The notes beneath the pieces were generated by a model, which was given only the letters and a program-made list of their open reading frames with translations, made no database searches and had not been told where the DNA came from. Below, piece by piece: positions 9,414-18,174 of a DNA stretch of 64,000 nt. A program made the translations under genes and the position numbers. Every line of letters starts with the position of its first letter. Positions within the stretch are counted from its first letter, which is position 1. The DNA lies in NCBI RefSeq assembly GCF_052048155.1, contig NZ_JBNAIK010000005.1:1-64000 (forward strand), given 5' to 3'. This DNA is from HIMB114 sp052048155. Lineage in GTDB: Bacteria; Pseudomonadota; Alphaproteobacteria; Pelagibacterales; Pelagibacteraceae.

Positions 9414-10424
9414 TTATAATGATTTTTTAATTTTATTTGCCACATCTGTTGGAAGCCATTTGGTCCAAACAGTCTCGTGTTTTTTAAAAAACTCGATTGC
9501 AGCGTCAGAACCATCTGCTTGATTTTCTGTCATGTAAACAAGCATACCGTTCATTACTTTTCCTGGATAAGTTCTTTTCTCAAAATACGTGATTAAATTT
9601 TTATCAGCATTTTTTCTAAACTTATCAGTAACCACTGTATTTACAGCTGGTGTAATCCATGCAGTTGGCTTTGGATTTGCACAATCTTTTTCAGGTTTTG
9701 CAATACATCCATCCCAGTTTTCTTTTCCTGCAAATGGAATGCCCCAGTCAAGTTTGACTAGATTATATTTTCCAATCATTGCAGTTGGAGCCCAGTAGTA
9801 ACCAACCCAATTTTGTCCTCTCTCAGCTGCTTTTGCAATTGTTCCATCTAAACCAGCTGCAGAACCCGGATCAATAAGTTTCCAACCTTTTTTCTCCATT
9901 TCAAAAGCTCTAAAAAGATTTGCATTACTTAACTGACATGCCCAACCTGCAGGACAAGTCACAAATCCACCTTTTGATTTATCTTCTGGGTGTGGAAATA
10001 AATCTGGTCTTTTTAATAAATCCATCACAGTTTTAATTTCAGGATGTTTTTTTCTAAATGCAGGAGTGACCCACCATCCTTCACCAAGTCCCGTAATTGG
10101 ACCTTTGTTTAATCTGTGAAGTCTTCCTTCTTTAATCGCTTTATTCAGCGGTGTAATAAATGAGTTGGCCCAAAGTTCTGGAACGATATCAGGCGAACCT
10201 TTTTCATTCATTGATGTAAATGCTGGAACGGTATCAGCTTGAATAAGTTCAACATTACAACCAAATCCTTTTTCAAGGACAATCTTATCTATATTGGCCA
10301 TCAGACCAGCTGATGCCCAGTTCATATTTGCAATTTTTACATTTTTACAGGCGGCGTTACTTTCACCCGTGTTAGATAATAATAAGAACCAAGCTCCTAT
10401 TAAAACCGTTAATATTTTTTTCAT
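9414..10424 (-). CDS. proX: Glycine betaine/proline-type ABC transporter substrate-binding protein
   Basis: This 336-residue protein has a Sec signal peptide (cleavage near SNA-ACKN). The OpuAC/ProX fold is recognised by KIANMNWASAGLMANI, ADTVPAFTSM, PELWANSF, EGWWVTPAF and GQNWVGYYWAPTAM. The Trp/Tyr-rich segments resemble the aromatic boxes that cage quaternary amines. An AAGGAG ribosome site is eight bases from the ATG. The roughly 190-base leader upstream contains three inverted repeats. It likely delivers an osmolyte to ProW. Confidence 0.9.
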   Translation of the reverse strand: MKKILTVLIGAWFLLLSNTGESNAACKNVKIANMNWASAGLMANIDKIVLEKGFGCNVELIQADTVPAFTSMNEKGSPDIVPELWANSFITPLNKAIKEGRLHRLNKGPITGLGEGWWVTPAFRKKHPEIKTVMDLLKRPDLFPHPEDKSKGGFVTCPAGWACQLSNANLFRAFEMEKKGWKLIDPGSAAGLDGTIAKAAERGQNWVGYYWAPTAMIGKYNLVKLDWGIPFAGKENWDGCIAKPEKDCANPKPTAWITPAVNTVVTDKFRKNADKNLITYFEKRTYPGKVMNGMLVYMTENQADGSDAAIEFFKKHETVWTKWLPTDVANKIKKSL

Positions 10425-10456
10425 TTTCTCTCCTTAACTTTTACAACTTATAGTTT

Positions 10457-10550
10457 ATACAATTAGTAGCGTTGCAATTTACAAATTACTCTACTAATAG
10501 GTATAACAAATGAGAGGTTCAGTTGAACCGTATACAACTATAAAGTTGTA
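10457..10550 (-). promoter_or_regulatory. Structured leader or operator region upstream of proX
   Basis: Three inverted repeats lie in tandem between tRNA-Arg and proX. They are TACAACT-4-AGTTGTA (10533-10550, allowing one base of slippage), GGTTCA-2-TGAACC (10516-10529) and TTAGTAG-21-CTACTAA (10463-10469 with 10491-10497, extended by ATAC/GTAT). None is followed by a U-tract in the proX direction, so they do not look like simple terminators. They could be RNA stem-loops of the leader or protein operators. No known riboswitch class was recognised. Confidence 0.45.
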
Positions 10551-10617
10551 TTTAGCATATCTTGTGTTTTGAAAAAAAATATTGGCATATTTGTAATTTT
10601 TTATAGGACTTTTTATT

Positions 10618-10694
10618 TGGCGCGCCTGCAAGGAGTCGAACCCTGAACCTCCAGAGCCGAAATCTGGCGCTCTATCCAGTTGAGCTACAGGCGC
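10618..10694 (-). tRNA. tRNA-Arg (anticodon UCG)
   Basis: The reverse strand folds into a full cloverleaf. The acceptor stem is GCGCCTG/CAGGCGC, the D-arm GCTC/GAGC, the anticodon stem CCAGA/TCTGG with loop TTTCGGC, a 5-base variable loop follows, and the T-arm has TTCGACT. The anticodon at loop positions 3-5 is TCG, reading CGA codons. The 3' CCA is encoded (10618-10620). Confidence 0.95.
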
Positions 10695-10724
10695 ATAAGC
10701 TAATATTTATCAATATTTTTGTAA

Positions 10725-11516
10725 TTATTCACCAATATTAACTAACGTTCCGTTTCTTTTGGCGCTAACAAATGATCTATAAAATATTGAAATAGCTAGG
10801 GTAAGGTAAATTAAATTTAAACCGATTGCATAATAAATGTTTGTAAAACTAACCGTTTGATTAACAAGAATATTTCGTGTTTCTTCAAATATATGAGCAA
10901 TTGGTAACCCAAGTGCAATAGGCTGAACCCAACTGGGCAGTATCTCTACAGGGTAATAAATGCAACCAAGTGGGGCTATAAAAAACAAACTTGCCCATGC
11001 CACATTTTCAAATGATGGACCAAATCTAACTAGGCCTGCAGTAACTAAAAGTCCAAGGGTTACACCAAACAAATAAAGACTAAATAATAAGAGTATCAAG
11101 GGAAACCCAAGTTCAAATATGGATATTCCAAACAATGGAATAGCTATAAAAGCAGCAGGAACCAATCCAATCATGGTTCGAATTAAAGCAGATGAAGTTA
11201 ATGCCATGATAATCTCAGAAATTTTAAGAGGGGAGACAAATAAATTAATAATATTTCTGCTCCAAATTTCCTCTAAGAAAAGCATATTATAGCTAATGCT
11301 TGATCTAAATAAGAAGTCGTAAAGAATTGCAGCACTTAATATGACACCAGCAACATTGTTAAAGTAATCACTGTGCATCGTAAAAAATTTAGAGACAAAG
11401 CCCCATAGAATAATTTGTACAGTCGGCCAATAAATTAGATCAAAAATTCTTGGGAAAGATGACCTGATTAAATAAAAATGCCTTAACATTAATGATGAGG
11501 ATCTTTTAATATTCAT
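10725..11516 (-). CDS. ABC-2 type transporter permease
   Basis: This 263-residue protein has about six hydrophobic helices in the ABC-2 (NodJ/YadH-like) arrangement. The EEIWSRNIINLFVSPLKISEIIMA segment is typical of this permease family. It overlaps the upstream ATPase gene by 11 bases, so the two form one exporter. Substrates in this family range from polysaccharide to drugs, and the sequence gives no indication which applies here. Confidence 0.82.
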   Translation of the reverse strand: MNIKRSSSLMLRHFYLIRSSFPRIFDLIYWPTVQIILWGFVSKFFTMHSDYFNNVAGVILSAAILYDFLFRSSISYNMLFLEEIWSRNIINLFVSPLKISEIIMALTSSALIRTMIGLVPAAFIAIPLFGISIFELGFPLILLLFSLYLFGVTLGLLVTAGLVRFGPSFENVAWASLFFIAPLGCIYYPVEILPSWVQPIALGLPIAHIFEETRNILVNQTVSFTNIYYAIGLNLIYLTLAISIFYRSFVSAKRNGTLVNIGE

Positions 11517-12237
11517 TTTTCTGCCTCACCAATTTTAAAAATACTTGTTCTAAATTTTTTCTTCCGTGTTTATCAATTAAATCTTTTGCTTTACCATGAT
11601 CAATAATTTGGCCTTCTTTCATCATTAAAACATCATCACTTAATCTTGTGACCTCATCCATATTATGAGAAGCTAAGAGAATACTAATATCATTTTCTTT
11701 TTTATACTTTTCTAGATAGCTTCTTACATAGTCACCAGTATCAGGATCTAAACTTGCTGTTGGTTCATCAAGTAGTAAGATCTTTGGATCATTGATTAAA
11801 GATTTTGCTAAGGACACTCTGTTTTTTTGACCAGACGAAAGTTCGCCTGTTCTTTTATTTAAAAAAGTTTTTAAGTTTAAATCTTCTATAAGTTGATCAA
11901 TTTTTTCTTTAAAATTTTTTATCAAATACATTCTCCCATAAACTTTTAAATTTTCTAAAACGGTAAGTTTTTTTGGAAGCTCGACATAAGGAGATGCAAA
12001 ATTCATGATATTTAAAAACTGATGATCTTTGTAATTTAATTCTTGTCCATTAATAAATATGTTTCCTGATGTTGGAGTAATTAATCCAAGTAACATTCCA
12101 ATGGTTGTTGTCTTCCCGCATCCATTTGGACCAAGAAGTGCTAAAGTTTCACTTTGGTTAATTGAAAAATTAATTCCTTTTACAGCTTCAGCTGTTTTAA
12201 ATTGTTTTTTTAAGTTTTTAACTTCAATTGATTTCAT
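11506..12237 (-). CDS. ABC transporter ATP-binding protein (exporter, ABC-2 partner)
   Basis: This 243-residue ATPase has Walker A GPNGCGKTT, signature LSSGQKNRVSLAKSL, Walker B ILLLDEPTASLD and switch His LASHNMDE. It resembles NodI/CcmA/YadG-type exporters. The gene overlaps the permease by 11 bases and the upstream tsaC-like gene by four (ATGA). The exporter therefore shares an operon with a tRNA-modification enzyme, most likely through compaction rather than shared function. Confidence 0.87.
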   Translation of the reverse strand: MKSIEVKNLKKQFKTAEAVKGINFSINQSETLALLGPNGCGKTTTIGMLLGLITPTSGNIFINGQELNYKDHQFLNIMNFASPYVELPKKLTVLENLKVYGRMYLIKNFKEKIDQLIEDLNLKTFLNKRTGELSSGQKNRVSLAKSLINDPKILLLDEPTASLDPDTGDYVRSYLEKYKKENDISILLASHNMDEVTRLSDDVLMMKEGQIIDHGKAKDLIDKHGRKNLEQVFLKLVRQKNEY

Positions 12238-13202
12238 GATGATGCTCTTTTTAACCTGTCATTTATTGCTATTCCAATACCTTGATTTGGAATTTTTGTA
12301 ACAGATATCGTTTTATATTTTAATTTTTTAATTTGTCTTAACTTTAGATAAAGTTTTTTTGCACACTCATCCAATGATTTAGATTTTGAAAGATAGAATA
12401 TATTCCCCCCTTTTAATTTTGTTTTGCCAAATACAAGCAAAGCACCATTAGGTTTTGGTTTTTGTTGATTTAAAAAAATAGGTATACCAGGAGAGTAATG
12501 TTTTTTAAGCTGGCCAGGAGATAAAATTTCTTTGGATATATTTTTTGTAACATGTTTTACAACCTTTTGAATTTCATGCTTTGTTATTTTACCAGGACGC
12601 AATACTTTAGGTCTTCCAACGAGATTAACTACAGTAGATTCAATTCCAACCTTTGATTGTTTACCATCTAATATGAATTTAATTTTTTTTCCAAATTCAT
12701 CAAAAACATCCTTTGATGAAGTAGGGGATACATGATTACTGATATTAGCGCTGGGTGCCGCTAGAGGTGCATGAGTAAGTCTTATTATTTTTCTAAAATG
12801 TGTATTTGCAGGAACCCTACATGCAATGGTGCCATTTTTATTAATAAGTTTTTTTGAAATTTTAGATTTCTTTTTTAACTTTAATACGTAGGTAATGGGT
12901 CCAGGTGAAAACTTGCGATAAAGTTTTTGAAGATATGGATTTTGCTCGGTTTCTTTAAGGATAGATTGAAGGCTATCAAAGTGAACAATTAATGGGTTTT
13001 TCTTTGGTCTTTTTTTTAAACTGTATATTTTTGTAACAGCACGATTTGAATACGCATTTCCAGCTAATCCATAGACCGTTTCAGTTGGTAATGCCGCGAT
13101 GCCATGGTTTTTTAATATCTTAGAGCACTTTTTTAAATTTTTATCAGTAGGGCTAAAGATATTTGAATAGTTTTTCATTTTGAAATATTTATTATGCATC
13201 AA
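12234..13202 (-). CDS. tsaC: L-threonylcarbamoyladenylate synthase (Sua5/YwlC type)
   Basis: This 322-residue protein has the YrdC fold N-terminally, with LPTETVYGLAGNAYSNRAVTKIYSLKKRPKKNPLIVHF and APSANIS. A C-terminal Sua5 domain follows (SPGQLKKHYSPGIPIFL linker onward). The enzyme makes threonylcarbamoyl-AMP from Thr, bicarbonate and ATP for the t6A modification of ANN-decoding tRNAs. The true start may be the ninth codon (Met, near 13178), because the first eight residues look unrelated to the family. The long start leaves only 15 bases to the divergent xseB. Confidence 0.88.
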   Translation of the reverse strand: MMHNKYFKMKNYSNIFSPTDKNLKKCSKILKNHGIAALPTETVYGLAGNAYSNRAVTKIYSLKKRPKKNPLIVHFDSLQSILKETEQNPYLQKLYRKFSPGPITYVLKLKKKSKISKKLINKNGTIACRVPANTHFRKIIRLTHAPLAAPSANISNHVSPTSSKDVFDEFGKKIKFILDGKQSKVGIESTVVNLVGRPKVLRPGKITKHEIQKVVKHVTKNISKEILSPGQLKKHYSPGIPIFLNQQKPKPNGALLVFGKTKLKGGNIFYLSKSKSLDECAKKLYLKLRQIKKLKYKTISVTKIPNQGIGIAINDRLKRASS

Positions 13203-13217
13203 AGTTAAAATCTATAA

Positions 13218-13475
13218 ATGAATAAAGCAAACAAATACGCTGATATTGAAAAAATGTCCTTTGAAAAGGCAATGGCTGAGCTGGAGACAATTGTTTCTGA
13301 TTTAGAAAATGGATCAATTGAGTTAGAAGAATCTATTGAAAAATATCAACGTGGCATTCAGTTAAAAAAACATTGCGATCAAAAATTAAAAGAAGCAAAT
13401 ATGAAAATTGATCAAATTGAAATTGATAAAAATGGCAATGTTACAGAAAAACCATTTGTAAGAAAAAAAAAATAA
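13218..13475 (+). CDS. xseB: Exodeoxyribonuclease VII small subunit
   Basis: This 85-residue protein shows the compact XseB pattern: MSFEKAMAELETIVSDLENGSIELEESIEKYQRGIQL, then a Lys-rich tail. It forms a helical hairpin that associates with XseA, which is not in this window. It starts a plus-strand pair with ispA (six bases between), the arrangement seen in many proteobacteria where xseB sits upstream of ispA and dxs. Confidence 0.93.
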   Translation: MNKANKYADIEKMSFEKAMAELETIVSDLENGSIELEESIEKYQRGIQLKKHCDQKLKEANMKIDQIEIDKNGNVTEKPFVRKKK

Positions 13476-13481
13476 CAATTC

Positions 13482-14360
13482 ATGTCTAATTTTCAGCAAG
13501 AGCTAAAGCTTACTGCAGATAAGGTTAATGCTTTTCTTAAAAGTTATTTCAAGAACCAATCTGCAGATAATAAATTATACGAAGCTATGGAATACGGATT
13601 ATTCTCTGGAGGTAAGATGATTAGATCTTATCTTGTTCAGTCTGCGTGTAAAATTTTTGATATTGATGAAAAAAAATATATTCCAATTGCTGCAGCAGTA
13701 GAGTGTGTTCACAGTTACTCTTTAATTCATGATGATTTACCTTCGATGGACAATGATGATTTTAGAAGAGGAAAAGAAAGTACGCATAAAGCGTATGGTG
13801 AGTACACTGCAATTTTAGCTGGAAGCTCATTGTTAACCTTGGCATTTGAAATGATATCTGATCCAAAGTTTGAAATTGATCAAGATATTAAAATCAAAAT
13901 CATTCATGCTTTATCTTCTTCATCTGGACACCTTGGAATTGCAGGAGGTCAATTTTTTGATTTAAGTTTAAAAAAAAGTGAAGTTGATAAAGATACTATT
14001 ATCGATATGCAAAATAAAAAAACCGGAGCACTGATGGGTTTTTGTACAGAAGTTGCACCACTACTTTCTCATAAAAACGAATTAGCAAAAACATTCAGAG
14101 ATCTTGGAATTAAAATAGGTTTATTATTTCAAATTGCAGATGATTTTTTAGATAAGTATGGAAAATCTGAAACTTTAGGTAAACCTACTCAACAAGATGA
14201 GAGTAAAGGAAAAAATACTTTAATTGTTCATTTAGGTGAGGAAAAAACTAAAGTACTTATTGCTGATTTAAAATCTGAAATTACAAATCAATTAAGTTCT
14301 TTTTCTCAAACTGATGAATTATTAAATTGTATTAATTTTATTATTGAGAGAAAAAATTAA
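13482..14360 (+). CDS. ispA: Polyprenyl diphosphate synthase, FPP-synthase-like
   Basis: This 292-residue enzyme has both Asp-rich motifs: HDDLPSMDNDDFRRG (D84, D85, D90) and QIADDFLD (D220-D224). The two-residue insertion in the first motif marks the bacterial type II FPP/GGPP group. The residues just before it (HSYSLIHDD) match E. coli IspA better than CrtE-type GGPP synthases. It would condense IPP and DMAPP to FPP. It may also supply the C20 precursor for the carotenoid genes nearby, since no crtE is seen. It shares TTAA with the stop of ispH. Confidence 0.88.
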   Translation: MSNFQQELKLTADKVNAFLKSYFKNQSADNKLYEAMEYGLFSGGKMIRSYLVQSACKIFDIDEKKYIPIAAAVECVHSYSLIHDDLPSMDNDDFRRGKESTHKAYGEYTAILAGSSLLTLAFEMISDPKFEIDQDIKIKIIHALSSSSGHLGIAGGQFFDLSLKKSEVDKDTIIDMQNKKTGALMGFCTEVAPLLSHKNELAKTFRDLGIKIGLLFQIADDFLDKYGKSETLGKPTQQDESKGKNTLIVHLGEEKTKVLIADLKSEITNQLSSFSQTDELLNCINFIIERKN

Positions 14361-15301
14361 TTTTCTCTAAGTTCTCTTGGAAGTTTAAACTCAACGTTCT
14401 CTTTAACAATTTCTATATCTTGAACCTTAATATTTCTGATTTCTTTGATTTGATCTATTAGTCGATCAACTAAAACTTCAGGCGCAGATGCTCCAGATGA
14501 AACTCCAATACACTTTGATTTTTTTATTAGATCAATAGGTAATTTAAATTCTTGATGAACCAGGTAGCTTTCTTTACTTCCATTTTTTTTAGCCACTTCA
14601 ACAAGTCTTTGTGAGTTAGAAGATTGCTGACTTCCTACAACAAAAAAGACATCGCATTTTCCTGCAATATTTTTAACCGCCGCTTGCCTATTTGTTGTTG
14701 CGTAACAAATATCACTTTTAATAGGCTCTTTAATATTTGGAAATTCTATTTTTAGAGCATCAATAATATCTTTCGTATCATCAATAGATAGTGTTGTTTG
14801 AGTAATATAAGCTATTTTTTCTTTGTTTAGTTTGATGTTTTTTATATTTTCAATATTCTCTATTAATGTAACTTCCCCTGCTGGCAATTGACCCATAGTC
14901 CCAATCACCTCAGGGTGATTTTTGTGACCAATAAGAATAATTTGGTAACCTTGTTTATTTAGTAATTCTGCCTCTCGGTGTACTTTTGAAACTAATGGAC
15001 ATGTTGCGTCAATAAACTGAATATTTTTAATTTCAGCATCTTCATAAACTTTTTTTGATACTCCATGGGCCGAGAAAATTACTGGTCTTGTTTTATCTTC
15101 AATTTCATCAAGCTCATCAACAAAGATGACCCCTTTATTTTGTAAATTTTGAACAACATGTTTATTGTGAACGATTTCATGTCTTACATAAACTGGTGCA
15201 CCAAATTTTTGTAAACTTTTTTCTACAATTTCAACGGCACGGTCAACTCCAGCACAAAAACCTCTTGGAGCACAAAGCAATATATCTAAATCTTCATTCA
15301 T
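14357..15301 (-). CDS. ispH: 4-hydroxy-3-methylbut-2-enyl diphosphate reductase
   Basis: This 314-residue IspH/LytB has the three cluster cysteines at C16 (APRGFCAGVDRA), C101 (DATCPLVSKVHRE) and C199 (DICYATTNRQ), plus HPEVIGTMGQ. It performs the last MEP-pathway step, making IPP and DMAPP with a [4Fe-4S] cluster. It is the last gene of the crtI-crtB-crtY-blh-ispH run and overlaps blh by one base. This ties precursor supply directly to retinal formation. Confidence 0.95.
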   Translation of the reverse strand: MNEDLDILLCAPRGFCAGVDRAVEIVEKSLQKFGAPVYVRHEIVHNKHVVQNLQNKGVIFVDELDEIEDKTRPVIFSAHGVSKKVYEDAEIKNIQFIDATCPLVSKVHREAELLNKQGYQIILIGHKNHPEVIGTMGQLPAGEVTLIENIENIKNIKLNKEKIAYITQTTLSIDDTKDIIDALKIEFPNIKEPIKSDICYATTNRQAAVKNIAGKCDVFFVVGSQQSSNSQRLVEVAKKNGSKESYLVHQEFKLPIDLIKKSKCIGVSSGASAPEVLVDRLIDQIKEIRNIKVQDIEIVKENVEFKLPRELREN

Positions 15302-16215
15302 TATTTTTTATCTAAAATTTCTAATAATATATGAGGAAGTGTAAGTGAAGCCAAACCAATAAAAATCGTTTTAATGATATTTTCATCGATTTTTTCACTT
15401 AATAAAAAGGCAAATAATACTGCAGCAAGTGCTGTAATAGATGTTAAGGGGACCGCTTTAATAGAAAATAGCTTTAATCCATTTTTTATATCCTGTTTAT
15501 CTAGTTCTTTTGCAAGTCCAATAATGTGTTTAGAAGAATGAAGAAAACAAAAGTAAAGTGAAAAGGCTAGGATGAGAGGTAAATAGATAAATGATAAAAT
15601 GATTAACAAAACTTCAAGTAAGGTTAATGCAAGGTGATTAATACTATCTTTAAATAAATAAATTAAACCACCAACCAAACATATTAAATTAATTGAGAAT
15701 AAAGTAGATTTTAAAGGAATGAGTGCATCATAATAATTTTGTGGAACCATTAAATATTCAAAAAATAATGATGTGTTTTCAAAACTATAATGAAAGGACA
15801 ATGTAATAATCAAAAAACCTTTTAAAAAACTTACTATATTAAAGATAACGCCATTGTCCTCTTTGAAAAAACTAAGATCCTCTTCTCCAAAATGATAACC
15901 AGCAGTTATTAAAAACAATAATAAGGTCACTGGCGGAAAGCTAATCCAGCTAATAATTACGATTAAACCTAGAATAATATATCCTGGAAAAAATAAGATG
16001 GACCATGCTTTATTAAATTTTGGCTCCAAAATTCTTTTGCCACGAATATGATCCAGTGCACCATGCGATACTCCAAGCACGAGAATTAAAAAGAAACAAA
16101 AAAATAGTAGGGTTAAATCATCTTGAATGAAGTTATTGGTAAATAATATGTATGAAAGGGATCCAAATATAGAGAATATAATAAGTAATATATTTTGAAT
16201 TTTGTTTAATGGCAT
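15301..16215 (-). CDS. blh: Beta-carotene 15,15'-dioxygenase (Brp/Blh family)
   Basis: This 304-residue integral membrane protein has many hydrophobic helices and the family His motifs GVSHGALDHIRG, AGYHFGEEDL and FLHSSKHIIG, which would bind the active-site iron. It cleaves beta-carotene into two retinal molecules. It lies four bases after crtY and overlaps ispH (TAATG). Its place beside proteorhodopsin gives strong contextual support. Confidence 0.92.
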   Translation of the reverse strand: MPLNKIQNILLIIFSIFGSLSYILFTNNFIQDDLTLLFFCFFLILVLGVSHGALDHIRGKRILEPKFNKAWSILFFPGYIILGLIVIISWISFPPVTLLLFLITAGYHFGEEDLSFFKEDNGVIFNIVSFLKGFLIITLSFHYSFENTSLFFEYLMVPQNYYDALIPLKSTLFSINLICLVGGLIYLFKDSINHLALTLLEVLLIILSFIYLPLILAFSLYFCFLHSSKHIIGLAKELDKQDIKNGLKLFSIKAVPLTSITALAAVLFAFLLSEKIDENIIKTIFIGLASLTLPHILLEILDKK

Positions 16216-16219
16216 ATGA

Positions 16220-17311
16220 CTAATTAAATAAATTTTTTAAAAATAATAGTTTTGGCATCTTAGATACAATTTTCATATCATCTAACCAGATTCCTTCACT
16301 AGATAAAAATCTAATTACGCTTTCCTGATTATTTTGATCAAAAAGTTTAAAAAATATATCAGGCATTTGGTCTGTATGGTTCTTTAATACTTTAACAAAC
16401 AATTGATCTAAAAATTCATATTTAGCTGAAATTGGTCTTTTGAAACTTAATTGATCTAAAGCATTGGCAATGATTTTAGAATGTGCTTGTATGTATGGGA
16501 ATGCATACCCTGTACTCATACGATTTATGTTTCCTCTAATACCGATATCAACATAACCCGTTTCATTTTTTGAGGATCTTCTGAACATTGGAATTGCACC
16601 AATTTCTTCATGAATAATATTAAATTGATTGATGCCAAGATCATTTTTAATGTACTGATGAAGTTCATCAACATACTTTTCTTTATTTAATTCATTTAAT
16701 TTTGATAGCCAGGTTGTCTCAATTAAAGCTCGATTACTTTTAAATGGTAGAATGTAAAAAAAATGAACACCCTGCTCTTTTTGTTTAAAGTCCATTAAAG
16801 TTAATTTATTTTCATCAAAAGCATTTTGATTTGTTTCAATAGTAAGGCCATAAAAATGTTGATAAAGATTTCCCATTTTAATTTCTGGTACACGGCTATC
16901 AAAAACTAATTTACTTTCTATAACTTCGTTACTATTTTTAAATTGAAAAATTTCTGAAGTTTTTTGAATGTCTTGAATTCGAAATCCTAATTTGAGATTA
17001 AATTTTTCATTTAAATTATTTTTAATTTTTTCATAAAATTTTAAACTATTAATTGTTTGATAGGGATATTTGGTTTGATTAAATATTTTTATTTGCTCTT
17101 TATTTTTCACTTCAAAATTAGACCATTGTTTTTCTAAACAATCTTCAAAGTCGTGATCATTTGTTTTCCAAAAAGACCATGTACGATCATTTTGAAATTT
17201 AGATTTAGAATCTAGAATAATAATTTTTTTATTCTGATTAGTTTTAGAAATTTGATAGGCAAGAGATAATCCCGCACATCCTGCTCCAATAATTGCAATA
17301 TCATAAATCAT
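16220..17311 (-). CDS. crtY: Lycopene beta-cyclase
   Basis: This 363-residue flavoprotein begins with the dinucleotide motif DIAIIGAGCAGLSLAYQI and contains NDRTWSFW, the FDSRVPE segment and GIRGNINRMSTGYAFPY, all typical of CrtY-type cyclases. It converts lycopene to beta-carotene. It sits two bases after crtB and four before blh. At 363 residues it is slightly short but without obvious loss. Confidence 0.92.
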   Translation of the reverse strand: MIYDIAIIGAGCAGLSLAYQISKTNQNKKIIILDSKSKFQNDRTWSFWKTNDHDFEDCLEKQWSNFEVKNKEQIKIFNQTKYPYQTINSLKFYEKIKNNLNEKFNLKLGFRIQDIQKTSEIFQFKNSNEVIESKLVFDSRVPEIKMGNLYQHFYGLTIETNQNAFDENKLTLMDFKQKEQGVHFFYILPFKSNRALIETTWLSKLNELNKEKYVDELHQYIKNDLGINQFNIIHEEIGAIPMFRRSSKNETGYVDIGIRGNINRMSTGYAFPYIQAHSKIIANALDQLSFKRPISAKYEFLDQLFVKVLKNHTDQMPDIFFKLFDQNNQESVIRFLSSEGIWLDDMKIVSKMPKLLFLKNLFN

Positions 17312-17313
17312 AT

Positions 17314-18171
17314 TTAGAAATAATTTGAATGAAGCTGATGGGTTAAATGTACAGGTTCTTTTGATTTATATTTTGTAAATACATTTGCCATTAAGATTAA
17401 AATTTTTTCAAAAGTATTTAAGTAAATTCGTTGTTTCAAAAAAAGCGTTTTTTTTTTAATAATTTTTTTACCAATAGAGTTATAGAGCACACCTGCAATT
17501 AAAATACTAAACTTATTTTTTTTAGGTATATAATAAATACCTTCAAATCCACTTTGATAATATGTTTCAGCAATCTCTAGTAATTGTTTTGTTATATTAA
17601 AAATTAATCCATCATTTGATCCATTAGTAATGTCATTTGGCTTAAAATTATTTGGCAGCATATCTTCTGGAATATAAATCCTCCCATTCTGCGCATCTTC
17701 TTTAATATCTCTCGATATGTTTGTAATTTGCATTCCAATTCCAAGATCTACAGCAAATTTCCAAGCGTTATGATCATTTGTACCAAGTATCTTTGCCATC
17801 AAACCTCCAACAGTACCAGCAACTTGATAACTGTATTTTATCAGTTCACTTAAATTTTTAGGTTGCTTGAAATTGATGTCTGATGAGACACCTATAATTA
17901 AATCATCAATAAATTTTTGATCTAATTGATATGTCTTTTGTAATTTTTTAAATTCCTTATTAATTAGGTCTTCTGAAGCTTCTTTTTTATAATCTGTAAT
18001 TAAATCATTAAGCTTAGTTTGTTGATCTTCCTCATCAGCCGCATCATCAAGTTGTCTGCAAAAAGCATATAAAATTGCTGCATCATTAAGCGTTTTTTTA
18101 TCAAGCAGTAACCCTGCAAAATAAAAAGACTTTGCATGTTTTTTTAAAATATCTTGAGCAGTACTATTCAT
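17314..18171 (-). CDS. crtB: Phytoene synthase
   Basis: This 285-residue squalene/phytoene synthase family enzyme has two Asp-rich motifs, QLDDAADEED (from D42) and NISRDIKEDA (D155, D159), and RIYIPEDML between them and the C-terminus. It joins two GGPP molecules into phytoene. Spacing to crtI (3 bases) and crtY (2 bases) shows one operon. Confidence 0.93.
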   Translation of the reverse strand: MNSTAQDILKKHAKSFYFAGLLLDKKTLNDAAILYAFCRQLDDAADEEDQQTKLNDLITDYKKEASEDLINKEFKKLQKTYQLDQKFIDDLIIGVSSDINFKQPKNLSELIKYSYQVAGTVGGLMAKILGTNDHNAWKFAVDLGIGMQITNISRDIKEDAQNGRIYIPEDMLPNNFKPNDITNGSNDGLIFNITKQLLEIAETYYQSGFEGIYYIPKKNKFSILIAGVLYNSIGKKIIKKKTLFLKQRIYLNTFEKILILMANVFTKYKSKEPVHLTHQLHSNYF

Positions 18172-18174
18172 TAT

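Noticed and set aside
10725..12237. Nodulation-type NodIJ exporter
   Set aside because: Only family-level similarity is visible; nothing links it to nodulation factors, so no nod symbols were given.
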